From assembly GCA_002396485.1 (NCBI GenBank), contig DGXZ01000046.1, positions 7,935-71,934 of the forward strand: a DNA stretch of 64,000 nt, in the 5' to 3' direction. Positions within the stretch are counted from its first letter, which is position 1. Each line of letters starts with the position of its first letter. Under the pieces are notes generated by a model. The model was not told where the DNA came from and searched no databases. It worked only from the letters and a program-made list of their open reading frames with translations. Shown here piece by piece: positions 42,823 through 51,554 of this stretch. The translations under genes and the position numbers were made by a program. Source of the DNA: Spartobacteria bacterium UBA5019. GTDB lineage: Bacteria > Verrucomicrobiota > Verrucomicrobiia > Chthoniobacterales > Terrimicrobiaceae.

Positions 42823-43176
42823 ATGATCGCAAACTTCCTCAGCGCCCTCGGAGGCTCCACCGACGGCATCGTCATCTCATTTCTCAAATCCGAATTGGAA
42901 AAACACCTCGGCGGCATCGGCTCCGTTCAAAACATCGAACTCGATACCCCGAACAAACGCGCCTCGGTGACCCTCGCCATGCAAGGCGACCCCAACCCGG
43001 TTAAAATCCAAATCGACCGCTACTCCCTCGCTCCCTCGCCCGTCGGCTCTCTGCTCACGATCCACGATTACTCCTGCCCGACACACGAATGGCTCGCCAA
43101 GTTGGCAAAAAAAGTCAGACCGACCTTCGAAATCCCCCTCCCCGTCCCCTACGCCATGGCCACTGCGCTGGTGTGA
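42823..43176 (+). CDS. Conserved-looking protein of unknown function
   Basis: A 117-residue soluble protein (MIANFLSALGGSTDGIVISFLKSELEKHLGGIGSVQNIELDTPNKRA...). It alternates predicted helices and strands and ends with a basic, proline-rich tail (KKVRPTFEIPLPVPYAMATALV). The base composition is strongly C-rich at third positions, like the well-expressed genes nearby, which supports real coding. No family is recognised. The middle (ASVTLAMQGDPNPVKIQIDRYSL) looks like a beta-sheet core. It is divergent from the small gene upstream and separate from the SOUL gene downstream. Confidence 0.65.
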   Translation: MIANFLSALGGSTDGIVISFLKSELEKHLGGIGSVQNIELDTPNKRASVTLAMQGDPNPVKIQIDRYSLAPSPVGSLLTIHDYSCPTHEWLAKLAKKVRPTFEIPLPVPYAMATALV

Positions 43177-43275
43177 GGAGTTTAGATCATTCAACCGCCC
43201 ACATTGTGACTCGTGTCTGCTAGTGGGCTGGCTATCAGAGAGTTGTTGATTAGCTGGGGGTCTTTCTGCGGCAGG

Positions 43276-43866
43276 CTATTGTTTCGGCATAAGGCGCAGC
43301 ATCACCTCGTTACGCCGCAGAAAAGAGGGAGTCCACGGTGGGTCGAAATACCCGAAGACCGGTGATTCTAATGCCACGAGACCCTTCTCGGCGATCCAGG
43401 TCTTGAGGAGAGCGATGGATTGCGATTCCTTTGCCGCAGATCGAGCGCCGCTGAATCGAAGAACGGCGAAGCGGCCTGCGGGGATTTTTTTAAGGCTCAA
43501 CGAGGAGTCCAGCGGCGCGGGGGCTTGTTCGGCAGACGACTTCGCCGGCAGGACAAATGCCATCGTGCGGGGGGCTTGAGAAATGAAGACGGGCGTGGTC
43601 ATCGCAATCGATTTCTGGCTTTTGTTGTTGCCTGAGATGTAGCGAAAAAGTTTTCCGAATCCGGCATTGCCATCATTGCCTTCCGAATCCGGCATCGGTG
43701 TTTGTACAATTGCCAATTCCGGGTAATCCCGAAGTTCGTAGTCACCATTTGAGAGCACTACGGAGTAGGGCGCTGACTCATAACCCGAGCGGGATGTCTT
43801 GCAGCCCAGAAAGGCAAGAGAAATCCCTGCGAGAAGAAGTGCCGAGACGAAGAGCGACAGATTCAT
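43276..43866 (-). CDS. SOUL/HBP-family haem-binding-like lipoprotein
   Basis: A 196-residue SOUL-domain protein with an N-terminal lipoprotein signal (LAFLGC, Cys near 22). The SOUL pattern is clear: YSVVLSNGDYELRDYPELAIVQ, then FGKLFRYISGNNKSQKSIAMTTPVFI, PRTMAFVLPAK, PAGRFAVLRFSGARS, and the C-terminal FGYFDPPWTPSFLRRNEVMLRL. Family members bind haem or porphyrins, though many bacterial members are untested. It seems monocistronic. Confidence 0.9.
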   Translation of the reverse strand: MNLSLFVSALLLAGISLAFLGCKTSRSGYESAPYSVVLSNGDYELRDYPELAIVQTPMPDSEGNDGNAGFGKLFRYISGNNKSQKSIAMTTPVFISQAPRTMAFVLPAKSSAEQAPAPLDSSLSLKKIPAGRFAVLRFSGARSAAKESQSIALLKTWIAEKGLVALESPVFGYFDPPWTPSFLRRNEVMLRLMPKQ

Positions 43867-43944
43867 GGGATCAATCTACCTGCGAATGTGAAAAATGGCG
43901 AATTTCATCGCACGTCCATTCTCGGCAAGAAATAATGCCGCGGG

Positions 43945-44133
43945 ATGTACGGGATTTACACAAACATGCGCGAAGCCAACAAAAGCTGGGATCTCGCTAT
44001 GGTTCATTACGAGTGCGGTGGAGAAGAATTCCTCACCCTTTTTCAAAAAGTTCCGGCCCCTGCCAAATTTAAGCCGATGTCGCAGGTTGCGTGCATGGCC
44101 ACTCTGAATCGCATACCAGTTCTCGCATTGTGA
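43945..44133 (+). CDS. Possible small gene coupled to the MFS transporter
   Basis: A 62-residue reading frame (MYGIYTNMREANKSWDLAMVHYECGGEEFLTLFQKVPAPAKF...). Its TGA stop overlaps the GTG start of the MFS gene (GTGA), the coupling pattern used throughout this window. CGCGGG precedes its ATG. No family is recognised, and it may instead be leader sequence. Confidence 0.35.
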   Translation: MYGIYTNMREANKSWDLAMVHYECGGEEFLTLFQKVPAPAKFKPMSQVACMATLNRIPVLAL

Positions 44134-45437
44134 GTCGGAATATTCCGCTCTTCATTGCTTTTCGCGTCTTCTTCAATGCGCGCTTCTATTACCCAGTTCT
44201 TGGCGTTCTTTTTTTGGATCTTGGTTTGAGTTTGGAGCAATATGCGACGCTGAATGTGATCTGGGCGGTGACGATTCTTCTGCTGGAAATTCCATCTGGA
44301 GCCTTGGCAGATGTCATCGGCAGGCGATGGATGGTGATACTCTCTGGAGCCCTCATGGTCGGAGAAATGACCGTTTTTGCTTTTGCTCCCACGGGAGCGT
44401 GGCTTTTCCCGCTACTGGTTCTCAATCGAATCCTGAGCGGCGCGGCTGAGGCCTGTGCGAGCGGTGCGGATGAGGCGCTCGCCTACGACTCGCTGGCTGC
44501 CGAGGGTCGAGATGAACGGTGGCGAAGCGTCTTGGCAAACCTTATGAGGTGGTCATCCGGCGGGTTTTTTGTCGCCATGATTCTCGGTGCCTTGGCCTTC
44601 GACCGCCATTTTTGGGAAGCGGCTGCAAACCTGCTCGGCTGGAGCGGTGGCATTGGTAATACCACTCGATGGCCGATTTATCTGACACTGGCCACCTCCG
44701 TGCCGGCATTGATCTGCGCTTGTGCCATGCGAGAACCTCCCGCCGTTAGCGAGTCCGAGTCGGTGCGTCATCCCATGCGCGAGGCACTCGGCAATATCTT
44801 GACCGCTGCGCGTTTCGTTTTCTTCGACAAACGGGTTCGACTGCTTTTGCTTTGCGCCATTTTGTTTGATTCGCTCGTGCGCTTGTTCCTCACTTTTGGT
44901 AGCAATTACTATCGGCTCATCGCGATCCCGGAATTCGTAAATGGTTTTCTGGGTTCGTCCTATGCCTTGCTGGGATTCTTGGCCGCAGCCCTCGCTAGGC
45001 GCATGGCATCCAAGCTCACTCCAGCGAGTGTCTTCTCCTTGCTTGCGGCGCTGATTTTTTCCGGCCTCCTCGGTCTGTGCCTCGCCACGCCAGTTTGGGG
45101 AGTGTGGGTTGTGATCCCCCTCGGGCTTTCCATGCCGATGATGTCCTATTTCGTTTCAAGCTACCTGAACCAATGGACGGATTCCGCCCTGCGCGCCACG
45201 GTCTTGAGCTTTCGCGGAATGGCTTTGAACATCGGCTACGCCCTTGCAGGCATTTGCTTTGCAAGACTGGTCTCGAGCATCCGCGCCTCCGGCTCTGTCA
45301 CCTCGGAAGACGCCATTTTTGGAAAAGCCCTGCTCAGCTTGCCAATCGCCTTTGCTCTCGGCTGGATAGCACTCACCCTCATCGCATGGCTCAGCAGAGG
45401 TAAGATTTCAGGCGCTTCCGATCGTTCCTGCGATTAG
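44130..45437 (+). CDS. Major facilitator superfamily transporter
   Basis: A 435-residue integral membrane protein with about 12 hydrophobic segments. The MFS loop 2-3 motif is visible as ALADVIGRRWMVILSGALMVGE (near 60-80), after LEIPSG. Central loops are short, and the C-terminal half has LNIGYALAGICFARLVSSIRA. MFS proteins are secondary transporters; the pattern of a ...LLEIPSGALAD... helix 2 is common among drug/metabolite exporters, but the substrate is unknown. The GTG at 44130 overlaps the stop of a small upstream frame; a start at GTG 44091 would add 13 residues. Confidence 0.88.
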   Translation: MSRNIPLFIAFRVFFNARFYYPVLGVLFLDLGLSLEQYATLNVIWAVTILLLEIPSGALADVIGRRWMVILSGALMVGEMTVFAFAPTGAWLFPLLVLNRILSGAAEACASGADEALAYDSLAAEGRDERWRSVLANLMRWSSGGFFVAMILGALAFDRHFWEAAANLLGWSGGIGNTTRWPIYLTLATSVPALICACAMREPPAVSESESVRHPMREALGNILTAARFVFFDKRVRLLLLCAILFDSLVRLFLTFGSNYYRLIAIPEFVNGFLGSSYALLGFLAAALARRMASKLTPASVFSLLAALIFSGLLGLCLATPVWGVWVVIPLGLSMPMMSYFVSSYLNQWTDSALRATVLSFRGMALNIGYALAGICFARLVSSIRASGSVTSEDAIFGKALLSLPIAFALGWIALTLIAWLSRGKISGASDRSCD

Positions 45438-45627
45438 GCCGCGGAAATAGTTTTCCTCTCCATAGGTAGTTGGATCTCTGTTGGAAGGGCGCGGAGGGGA
45501 GGGGCTTTGCTGCGCCCCCAAAAGTACGCAGTGTTTGCTTCATGCTTGTTGGCAATCCCTCATTTTCGGCGAGCTATGCGAGTTTTATTGGAGGGCTGAC
45601 TTTTGACTGATACCAATGTCTGTTAGC

Positions 45628-46563
45628 TAATAGACTTTATGTTGTGGGGATAGCGTTTACTTGATCCCTCATTCATTTGTGAATCAAAGTCCCCACTTGA
45701 TCGGGGGTGCTCCAGCGTCTGGCGACAGCAATCAAATGGTTCTCCAGGCGCTCCAGACTCTCATAAATCCGGTTCACAGTTGGTGCCTTGACTACTCGAC
45801 CGAACCATTCAGCGGGATTGAGCTCTGGACAATACGGCGGCAAGACTCGAATATTGGATGGAATGCGTTGATCCTCCTCTTTCATGTGGAACCCAGCTTG
45901 ATCCATGATCACCACATGCATTGATTGTGGATCGCTTTCAGCAATTTGCTTCAAAAATACCGCATGAACATCCTGATTGTTGGCGTAAAGAGCAACTCCA
46001 CCGAGTGCCTGCCATCGACCTCCAATGCCTCATGCAAATATCCCCACTTGTAGTTGGTCTTCTAAGGTGCATGAACCCTCACTCCGCGCTTGGCCCATAG
46101 ACGCCGAATCACCGGTAAAAGCCCATAACGATGCTCGTCCAATACCCAAATGCGCAATGGCTTTTGAGGATTCTCTCCCACAACATTTGCAATCTTACCA
46201 CTCAACTCGACGCGAAACACCTCCGCAGCCTTCGTATCCTTTTTCACATGGCTTTTGCGTGGCACTTTTAACTGTCCTCCCAAACGCCGGATCATTTGTC
46301 GCACTCCGCTTTCGGTCAGGGTTTTGCGTGTTTTTTTCTTGATCCACGACTGCACGTCCCGCGCTTGCCGGAACTTTCCTTCCCCAAGTCGCTCCCAAAA
46401 CTCTTTGGCCACAGCTCCTCTCACGGCAGGTTTGCGCGCCCAATCACTTTGCGGAAGTTTCCATGCCGCTTCAATTTGTTCCACGATTTCCTCTCCAAGT
46501 TTGGGTAGTGTTCTCATACGCTCCCAATATCAATCAAAGCCTGCACCTTTTAAAGTCTATTAA
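45628..46563 (-). mobile_element. Degenerate IS630-family insertion sequence
   Basis: The element is bounded by 12-bp terminal inverted repeats TAATAGACTTTA (45628-45639) and TAAAGTCTATTA (46552-46563). Each repeat starts with TA, consistent with IS630/Tc1-mariner insertion at TA. It is about 936 bp long and encloses a broken transposase gene on the minus strand. No passenger gene is present. Confidence 0.82.
45673..46517 (-). pseudogene. IS630-type transposase, inactivated
   Basis: The 5' part (46517 to 46062) encodes an HTH-rich N-terminus (ARDVQSWIKKKTRKTLTESG) and the first DDE aspartate region (IWVLDEHRYGLLPVIRRLW). It then meets an in-frame TAG after VRVHAP. Translation past the stop continues sensibly (KTNYKWGYLHEALEVDGRHS). 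A frameshift is then needed to reach the 3' part (45954 to 45673), which has MHVVIMDQAGFHMK, VLPPYCPELNPAEW and a C-terminal helix: the rest of the DDE domain. Two lesions make it almost surely inactive. Confidence 0.88.
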
Positions 46564-46648
46564 TTAGAAAACATTGATATTATTTAAGCGATTGCGAACT
46601 TCTCACGGGGGTCGCACGGATAAGCTGAAGATTTCATCCTTACGCCTT

Positions 46649-47014
46649 TCAGAAGGCTGCGTCTCTTACGGCTTGGCTTACGCATCGCACAGCAACATGT
46701 CTCGTTTCCGACAGGATGAATTTTCGAATTTCGACCTCTGCCGAAGTCGCTCCGAATTCATTTAAAATCATGTCGCTGATTTCCTGGGCGAGTGACTCGA
46801 TGAGGCGTCTCGGGCGCTCTCGGGCTAGCTCGGAGACGCGCTGGCAGACGGCGGCATAGTCCACCGTGAGGTAGATGTCGTCGTACATTTCCGCGAAATT
46901 CCTCGTCGGCCGGATGCGGATATCAATTTCGATTTCCTGAGACTCCATCCGCTCTGCATCGGGCACGCCGATCCAAGTTTTAACCCGCAGCGAATCGATG
47001 AGAATTTCGCTCAT
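46649..47014 (-). CDS. folB: Dihydroneopterin aldolase
   Basis: A 121-residue FolB-type protein. The family pattern begins MSEILIDSLRVKTWIGVPDAER, with the conserved glycine. EIEIDIRIRP, DDIYLTVDYAAVCQRV and RRLIESLAQEISDMIL (catalytic Glu region) follow. FolB cleaves dihydroneopterin to the pterin precursor of folate; the same fold also serves in epimerase variants. ATG 47014 was chosen over an upstream start that adds 12 unconserved residues. Other folate genes are not nearby. Confidence 0.86.
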   Translation of the reverse strand: MSEILIDSLRVKTWIGVPDAERMESQEIEIDIRIRPTRNFAEMYDDIYLTVDYAAVCQRVSELARERPRRLIESLAQEISDMILNEFGATSAEVEIRKFILSETRHVAVRCVSQAVRDAAF

Positions 47015-47113
47015 GGCACAAACGCAGCTTTGTGACTGCCATAGGACCATCCGCGCCTTGCAGAATGCCTCTTTTCTTGGTCGACGTTTCGCTTCATTCT
47101 GATCCTTTCAGCC

Positions 47114-47728
47114 TCACAGCAACCGCTGCACGGCTGCAATGTCGCGGGCGATGATCGTCGGGCGTGCCGGGATGAGTTTTTCGATACGGTCAAACCCTGA
47201 AAGCACGGCGACATCCAGCACGCCTCCGTGGCGGGCGGTTTCGATATCATGCACCATGTCGCCGACGAACATCGTTTCCTTCGGGTCAAGCGAGTGGATG
47301 TCGAGGATTTCGCGGATCTTTTCCCGCTTGTCCATGATCTCGGTGTAGGCGATCTCGAAATATTGTTCGACGCCGAGGCGGCCGGCTTGGATTTTGAAAT
47401 GCGAGGTTTTGATCGTGCTGAGCAAAAACGTCCTCCGGTCCGTGGCGCGGCAGAATCTGAGAAAATCCAGCGCCCCAGGCAGAAGTTCGATCTTGTCATT
47501 CAAACCCAGGAAAAATCGCTCGTAAAGCGCCTCCAAACCCTCGGCCGTGGCGTCTGGCAGGAGGTTTGCGTAGAATCCTGAAAACGGCAGGCGGAAGTGC
47601 TCGCGGAATTCCTCCAGCGTCAGCGCATCCCTTCCATACTCGGCAAAGATCAGGTTCGTGGCCTCAAGCACGGCGGCGAGATCGTCCGCCAGTGTGCCGG
47701 ACCAGTCGAGAAGCACGTTTCGAATCAT
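47114..47728 (-). CDS. HAD-superfamily hydrolase (phosphoglycolate-phosphatase-like)
   Basis: A 204-residue HAD protein. Motif I reads VLLDWSGTLADD, so the usual second Asp of DxDGT is Ser, as in a minority of HADs such as the DWAGT phosphonatases. A helical cap follows (about 20-80). Motif II is LLSTIKTSHF. Motif III/IV is ETMFVGDMVHDIETARHGG, where D-x4-D is intact. Substrate cannot be read from the sequence. ATG 47728 starts right at the fold. The gene lies between folB and the porin on the same strand. Confidence 0.82.
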   Translation of the reverse strand: MIRNVLLDWSGTLADDLAAVLEATNLIFAEYGRDALTLEEFREHFRLPFSGFYANLLPDATAEGLEALYERFFLGLNDKIELLPGALDFLRFCRATDRRTFLLSTIKTSHFKIQAGRLGVEQYFEIAYTEIMDKREKIREILDIHSLDPKETMFVGDMVHDIETARHGGVLDVAVLSGFDRIEKLIPARPTIIARDIAAVQRLL

Positions 47729-47733
47729 GGTTG

Positions 47734-49014
47734 CTAAAAAATAATAGCCAGTCGGGCTCCAATCACGAACGCATTTGGTGCCGCATTGTCCCCGCCCGGA
47801 TTCACGATGAGCTGGGCATCCGGTTGAAGGATGCACCACGGAGCAAGCACGCATTGGTAGGTGGCTTCAAGGACCATCTCGGACACCGCGCCGTCCCCGC
47901 CAGCTGCTCCGATATCCTTGCGCGCGTCGGGACTCAGTGCGGCGAAGCCATAGGCCAGACCGATGGAATCATCGCTTCGGCCGGGTATCGGGCCTTTGTA
48001 GGCGAAGCCCATATCAAAGAAAAAATCCACAGCGTTCCTGTCGGGCGGGGTAAAACCGGTGCGGCCAAAAACCCCAAGTCCCTCATCGCTCTTGGGGTCG
48101 TCCTCCGCATTTTCACGGAACAGCATTTGATCGAGCACCAGATAATAGCCCGAATTGCCGGACGAGGTTGATTCCGCAAGCGCATCTGCATATTGCCCGC
48201 TTTGAAGCCATGCCCCGAGCTTTAAAAAACCAGGCAGCACTCGGCAGGCATCCGACTTGCCCCAGTAAAACTGCGCTTCGTTCATCCAAGTGAATCCATT
48301 TTGGGCATCCAACCTCCAGCGGAATCCGTAGCGGTTCACATCCTGCGCAAAGACATTTCCCTGGTAAGCCCCCGAGAGAAAAGTGAAGGACTCGTTTGGC
48401 GAGTAGGCCAGCCTCAGCCCCGGAGCGCCGACTGGAAATGCCGCGCCGCCGTTCGGCATGTTGGAACCCACCAGCGCACACCAACCGAATTCCGCGTTGA
48501 TAAAAAGACCGCCGTAATCTGAGACAAGAAACTCCGAGTCGGCTGTGATTTGCCCGACGCGGAGGGAGATCTGTTCATCCAGAAGATCCTGTTCCAGCCA
48601 AAGCTCCGCACACCGGAGCGTGTCAAATCCGGCAATGTTCGAAATTGTCAGAAAGTTGCCGACCAGATCCTGGCTCGCATCCCTGCCGCTCAGCCAGAGC
48701 CATGTTGTGCTGGCTCTCGCCCCACGCCAGCCGATGAGCTTTTCCAAATCCAGCTCTGACCCAAAATCCAGCAACCCGCTATAAACTGATCCTGTGCGAA
48801 GCCCTCCCGCAGTGTTACCCCAGACTTCCGCCGTATAGTTGGCAAAAACTTCCACGCCGCGATCCGACATCGCGGCACCTTGGCCAAACCACTCGCCGGT
48901 GAGCGTCTCGCGTTGCAAAAACGGACCTGCGACATCTTGCGGCGTTTGATTCTGCGCCGAGGCAAGCAGAACCATTGAAAGAAGGCAGCCTAGAGTGGCG
49001 AGCGAGGATTTCAC
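47734..49014 (-). CDS. OprB-family carbohydrate-selective porin
   Basis: A 426-residue outer-membrane barrel. A signal peptide (about 1-20) is followed by LTGEWFGQGAAMSDRGVEVFANYTAEVWGNTAGG, the opening of OprB porins. Repeated amphipathic strands with aromatic ends follow (GRTGFTPPDRNAVDFFFDMGFAYKGPIPGR...DDSIGLAYGFAALS). It ends in a typical C-terminal strand with terminal Phe (FVIGARLAIIF). OprB porins let sugars cross the outer membrane. GTG 49014 is preferred because AAAGAGG lies nine bases upstream; TTG 49050 is in frame but has no signal-like start. Confidence 0.88.
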   Translation of the reverse strand: MKSSLATLGCLLSMVLLASAQNQTPQDVAGPFLQRETLTGEWFGQGAAMSDRGVEVFANYTAEVWGNTAGGLRTGSVYSGLLDFGSELDLEKLIGWRGARASTTWLWLSGRDASQDLVGNFLTISNIAGFDTLRCAELWLEQDLLDEQISLRVGQITADSEFLVSDYGGLFINAEFGWCALVGSNMPNGGAAFPVGAPGLRLAYSPNESFTFLSGAYQGNVFAQDVNRYGFRWRLDAQNGFTWMNEAQFYWGKSDACRVLPGFLKLGAWLQSGQYADALAESTSSGNSGYYLVLDQMLFRENAEDDPKSDEGLGVFGRTGFTPPDRNAVDFFFDMGFAYKGPIPGRSDDSIGLAYGFAALSPDARKDIGAAGGDGAVSEMVLEATYQCVLAPWCILQPDAQLIVNPGGDNAAPNAFVIGARLAIIF

Positions 49015-49155
49015 TGCCTGAGCCTCTTTCAGTTCTTGCACGCAGGTCAAGGCTGGGTTCCCAAGGCTTTTTAAAGTCTGCTTCCTTTTCCTACAATCTG
49101 TGGCGTGTTCTGTCTTTACAGTCCAATGCGGGGACGCTGATATTCCCCGCTCTCA

Positions 49156-50454
49156 ATGACTCAAAGAATCGGCATAGGATTGGCAGGGTTTGGAACGGTT
49201 GGAGCCGGGGTTTATAAAAACCTCCTCCGCAATGCCGCTCTTTTGGAGCAGCGGATTGGTGTTCAATTCGAAGTGCGCAAGATCGCTGTGCGCGACCTCT
49301 CGAAGACGCGCGATGTGCAGGCGCCTGCGGAGCTTTTCACAGACTCGCCGGACGAGTTGCTGGCCGATCCTTCGATTTATGTCGTGGTGGAGCTCATGGG
49401 CGGTATCGATATTCCTCTTGCCTTCGTCAAAAAAGCCATCGCCGCTGGCAAGATCGTCATCACCGGAAACAAGGCGCTCCTTGCCGAGCACGGGCATGAA
49501 ATTTTTCAACTCGCTGCAGAAAAACGTGTGCCAGTCTTCTACGAGGCGGCCGTCGCGGGTGGAATTCCCATTATCAAATCCGTGCGCGAGGCTTTTGTGG
49601 GCAATCGTTTCGAGGCGATTCATGGGATCTTGAATGGCACGAGTAACTACATTCTGAGCCGCATGACCGATGAGGGGCTCGATTTCGCTCCGGTTCTTGC
49701 GGAGGCCCAGAAACTCGGCTACGCGGAAGCGGATCCTGCTTTGGATGTTAACGGCTGGGACGCTGCGCACAAGGCGATCATCCTTGCCTCGCTGGCTTAT
49801 GGATTCTGGATCGATCCGAAGGATGTGCTCGTCGAGGGCATCGAAAAAGTCACCGCCGCGGACATTCAATTTGCCAACGAACTCGGCTATCGCATCAAAT
49901 TGCTCGCATCCATCAAGGCCGATGAAAACAGCTTCATCGAGGTGCGTGTGGTTCCGACGCTCATCCCAAAAACCCATGTTCTGGCTTCGGTGAATGGAGT
50001 CTTCAATGCCGTGGCCGTGAAAGGCGATGTGGTCGGAGATGCTCTTTTTTACGGACGCGGGGCGGGGCAGGATCCGACATCCAGTTCCGTACTTGGCGAC
50101 CTCGCGGAGGCGGCGGCTTTCATGCAGTCGCCCCGCCGCTGCGTGGGATTCACCTCGCACGGCCTCTATGGACGGTGCAAGCCGGTGGACGATACGATTT
50201 CAAAATACTACCTGCGTCTTGGCGTCGAGGACCGCCCGGGTGTGCTGGCGCAGATCGCCGGCACCTTGGCCAAAGCGGACATCGGCATCCTTTCTGTGAT
50301 CCAGCCGGAAGGCTTGGTGGACGGCTCCGTGCCTCTCATTCTGACTCTCCACGATGCACCCTACGGATCGATGAAAAAAACCGCTAACGAGTTGGCATCC
50401 CTTCCTTGTGTGAAAGGAACGCCACTCCTGCTTCACATGGAGGCCTTCTCGTGA
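49156..50454 (+). CDS. hom: Homoserine dehydrogenase
   Basis: A 432-residue enzyme reducing aspartate semialdehyde to homoserine. The NAD(P) motif GIGLAGFGTVGAGVYKNL opens the protein. AGKIVITGNKALLAEHG, the substrate-binding region GGIPIIKSVREAFVGNRFEAIHGILNGTSNYILSRM and DVNGWDAAHKAIILA follow. A C-terminal ACT domain (about 350-430: RPGVLAQIAGTLAKADIGILSVIQPEG) probably senses threonine. It starts the hom-thrC-lysC operon and overlaps thrC by 4 bases (GTGA). Confidence 0.97.
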   Translation: MTQRIGIGLAGFGTVGAGVYKNLLRNAALLEQRIGVQFEVRKIAVRDLSKTRDVQAPAELFTDSPDELLADPSIYVVVELMGGIDIPLAFVKKAIAAGKIVITGNKALLAEHGHEIFQLAAEKRVPVFYEAAVAGGIPIIKSVREAFVGNRFEAIHGILNGTSNYILSRMTDEGLDFAPVLAEAQKLGYAEADPALDVNGWDAAHKAIILASLAYGFWIDPKDVLVEGIEKVTAADIQFANELGYRIKLLASIKADENSFIEVRVVPTLIPKTHVLASVNGVFNAVAVKGDVVGDALFYGRGAGQDPTSSSVLGDLAEAAAFMQSPRRCVGFTSHGLYGRCKPVDDTISKYYLRLGVEDRPGVLAQIAGTLAKADIGILSVIQPEGLVDGSVPLILTLHDAPYGSMKKTANELASLPCVKGTPLLLHMEAFS

Positions 50455-51545
50455 ACGAGCCGCTCAATGACAAAGGCGTGATTCATCGCTACCGGCATTT
50501 TCTGCCCGTGAGTGATTCCACGCCGGTGATCTCGCTCAGCGAGGGCTCGACGCCACTCATCCATTCGCCACGCCTCAGCGAAAAAGCCGGTGCCGAGGTT
50601 TATCTCAAATTCGAGGGACTGAATCCCACCGGGTCCTTTAAGGATCGTGGCATGACGGTCGCTATTTCGAAAGCGGTTGAGGATGGCGCCAAGACGGTCA
50701 TCTGCGCCTCCACGGGAAATACCAGTGCCGCCGCCGCAGCCTACGCCGCCCGCGCGGGAATCCAGTGTGCCGTGATTTTGCCTGCCGGTAAAATCGCCAT
50801 CGGCAAGCTGGCACAGGCTTTTGTTTATGGTGCCAAGGTCGTGGCGATCCGTGGAAATTTCGACGACGCCTTGCGCATCGTGCGGGAGTTCGGCGGCATC
50901 GATGGCGTGGCGATCGTGAATTCCATCAACCCGCATCGCATAGAAGGTCAGAAGACTGCGTCGTTTGAAATTATCGAGGATCTCGGCGATGCGCCCGACA
51001 TCCATATCCTGCCTATTGGCAACGCCGGCAACATCACCGCCTATTGGAAGGGCTATCGCGAATTCCATGCCGCCGGACGCTCGACGCGCCTGCCGAAAAT
51101 GACCGGATTTCAGGCAGCCGGATCGGCGCCGATTTTTTACAACCAGCCCATTGAGAAGCCTGATACCATCGCCACCGCCATCCGCATCGGCAACCCTGCG
51201 AGTTGGCAGGGAGCGAACAATGCCGTGAGCGAATCCGGTGGTTGCATCGATATCGTGACGGATGAGGAAATCCTCGCAGCGCAAGCTTGGTTGGCTGCGA
51301 ATGAAGGCGTCTTCGTCGAACCCGCCAGCGCCGCCAGCGTTGCTGGATTGTTGAAATGCCACTCCAACGGGCGTTGTAGCACATGTCCCTTCGCCTCACC
51401 CCTCCGCCCCGGTGCCAAGGTCGTGCTGACCGTCACTGGCCACGGGCTGAAGGATACCGAGACCCCCGTAAAATTCGGCGGCTTCACTCCGGCTGAGGCG
51501 GATGCCAATCTTGCCGCAGTGCGTGCTGTTCTTGATCAAAGCTGA
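50451..51545 (+). CDS. thrC: Threonine synthase (operonic copy)
   Basis: A 364-residue PLP enzyme turning O-phosphohomoserine into threonine. Visible are the PLP lysine in GLNPTGSFKDRGMTVAIS, the phosphate loop ASTGNTSAAAAAYAARAG, GNAGNITAYWKGYREF, and the C-terminal VTGHGLKDTETP. It lacks the zinc-ribbon N-terminus of the other threonine-synthase-like gene in this window. A short Cys-rich insert (CHSNGRCSTCPF, about 301-312) near the end is unusual for the family and could bind metal. The GTG start overlaps the hom stop; lysC starts 9 bases after the end. Confidence 0.95.
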   Translation: MNEPLNDKGVIHRYRHFLPVSDSTPVISLSEGSTPLIHSPRLSEKAGAEVYLKFEGLNPTGSFKDRGMTVAISKAVEDGAKTVICASTGNTSAAAAAYAARAGIQCAVILPAGKIAIGKLAQAFVYGAKVVAIRGNFDDALRIVREFGGIDGVAIVNSINPHRIEGQKTASFEIIEDLGDAPDIHILPIGNAGNITAYWKGYREFHAAGRSTRLPKMTGFQAAGSAPIFYNQPIEKPDTIATAIRIGNPASWQGANNAVSESGGCIDIVTDEEILAAQAWLAANEGVFVEPASAASVAGLLKCHSNGRCSTCPFASPLRPGAKVVLTVTGHGLKDTETPVKFGGFTPAEADANLAAVRAVLDQS

Positions 51546-51554
51546 TTTTTCACC

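Noticed and set aside
45661..45924. Plus-strand frames inside the IS element
   Set aside because: They are antisense to the transposase remnants, which carry clear DDE-domain motifs on the minus strand.
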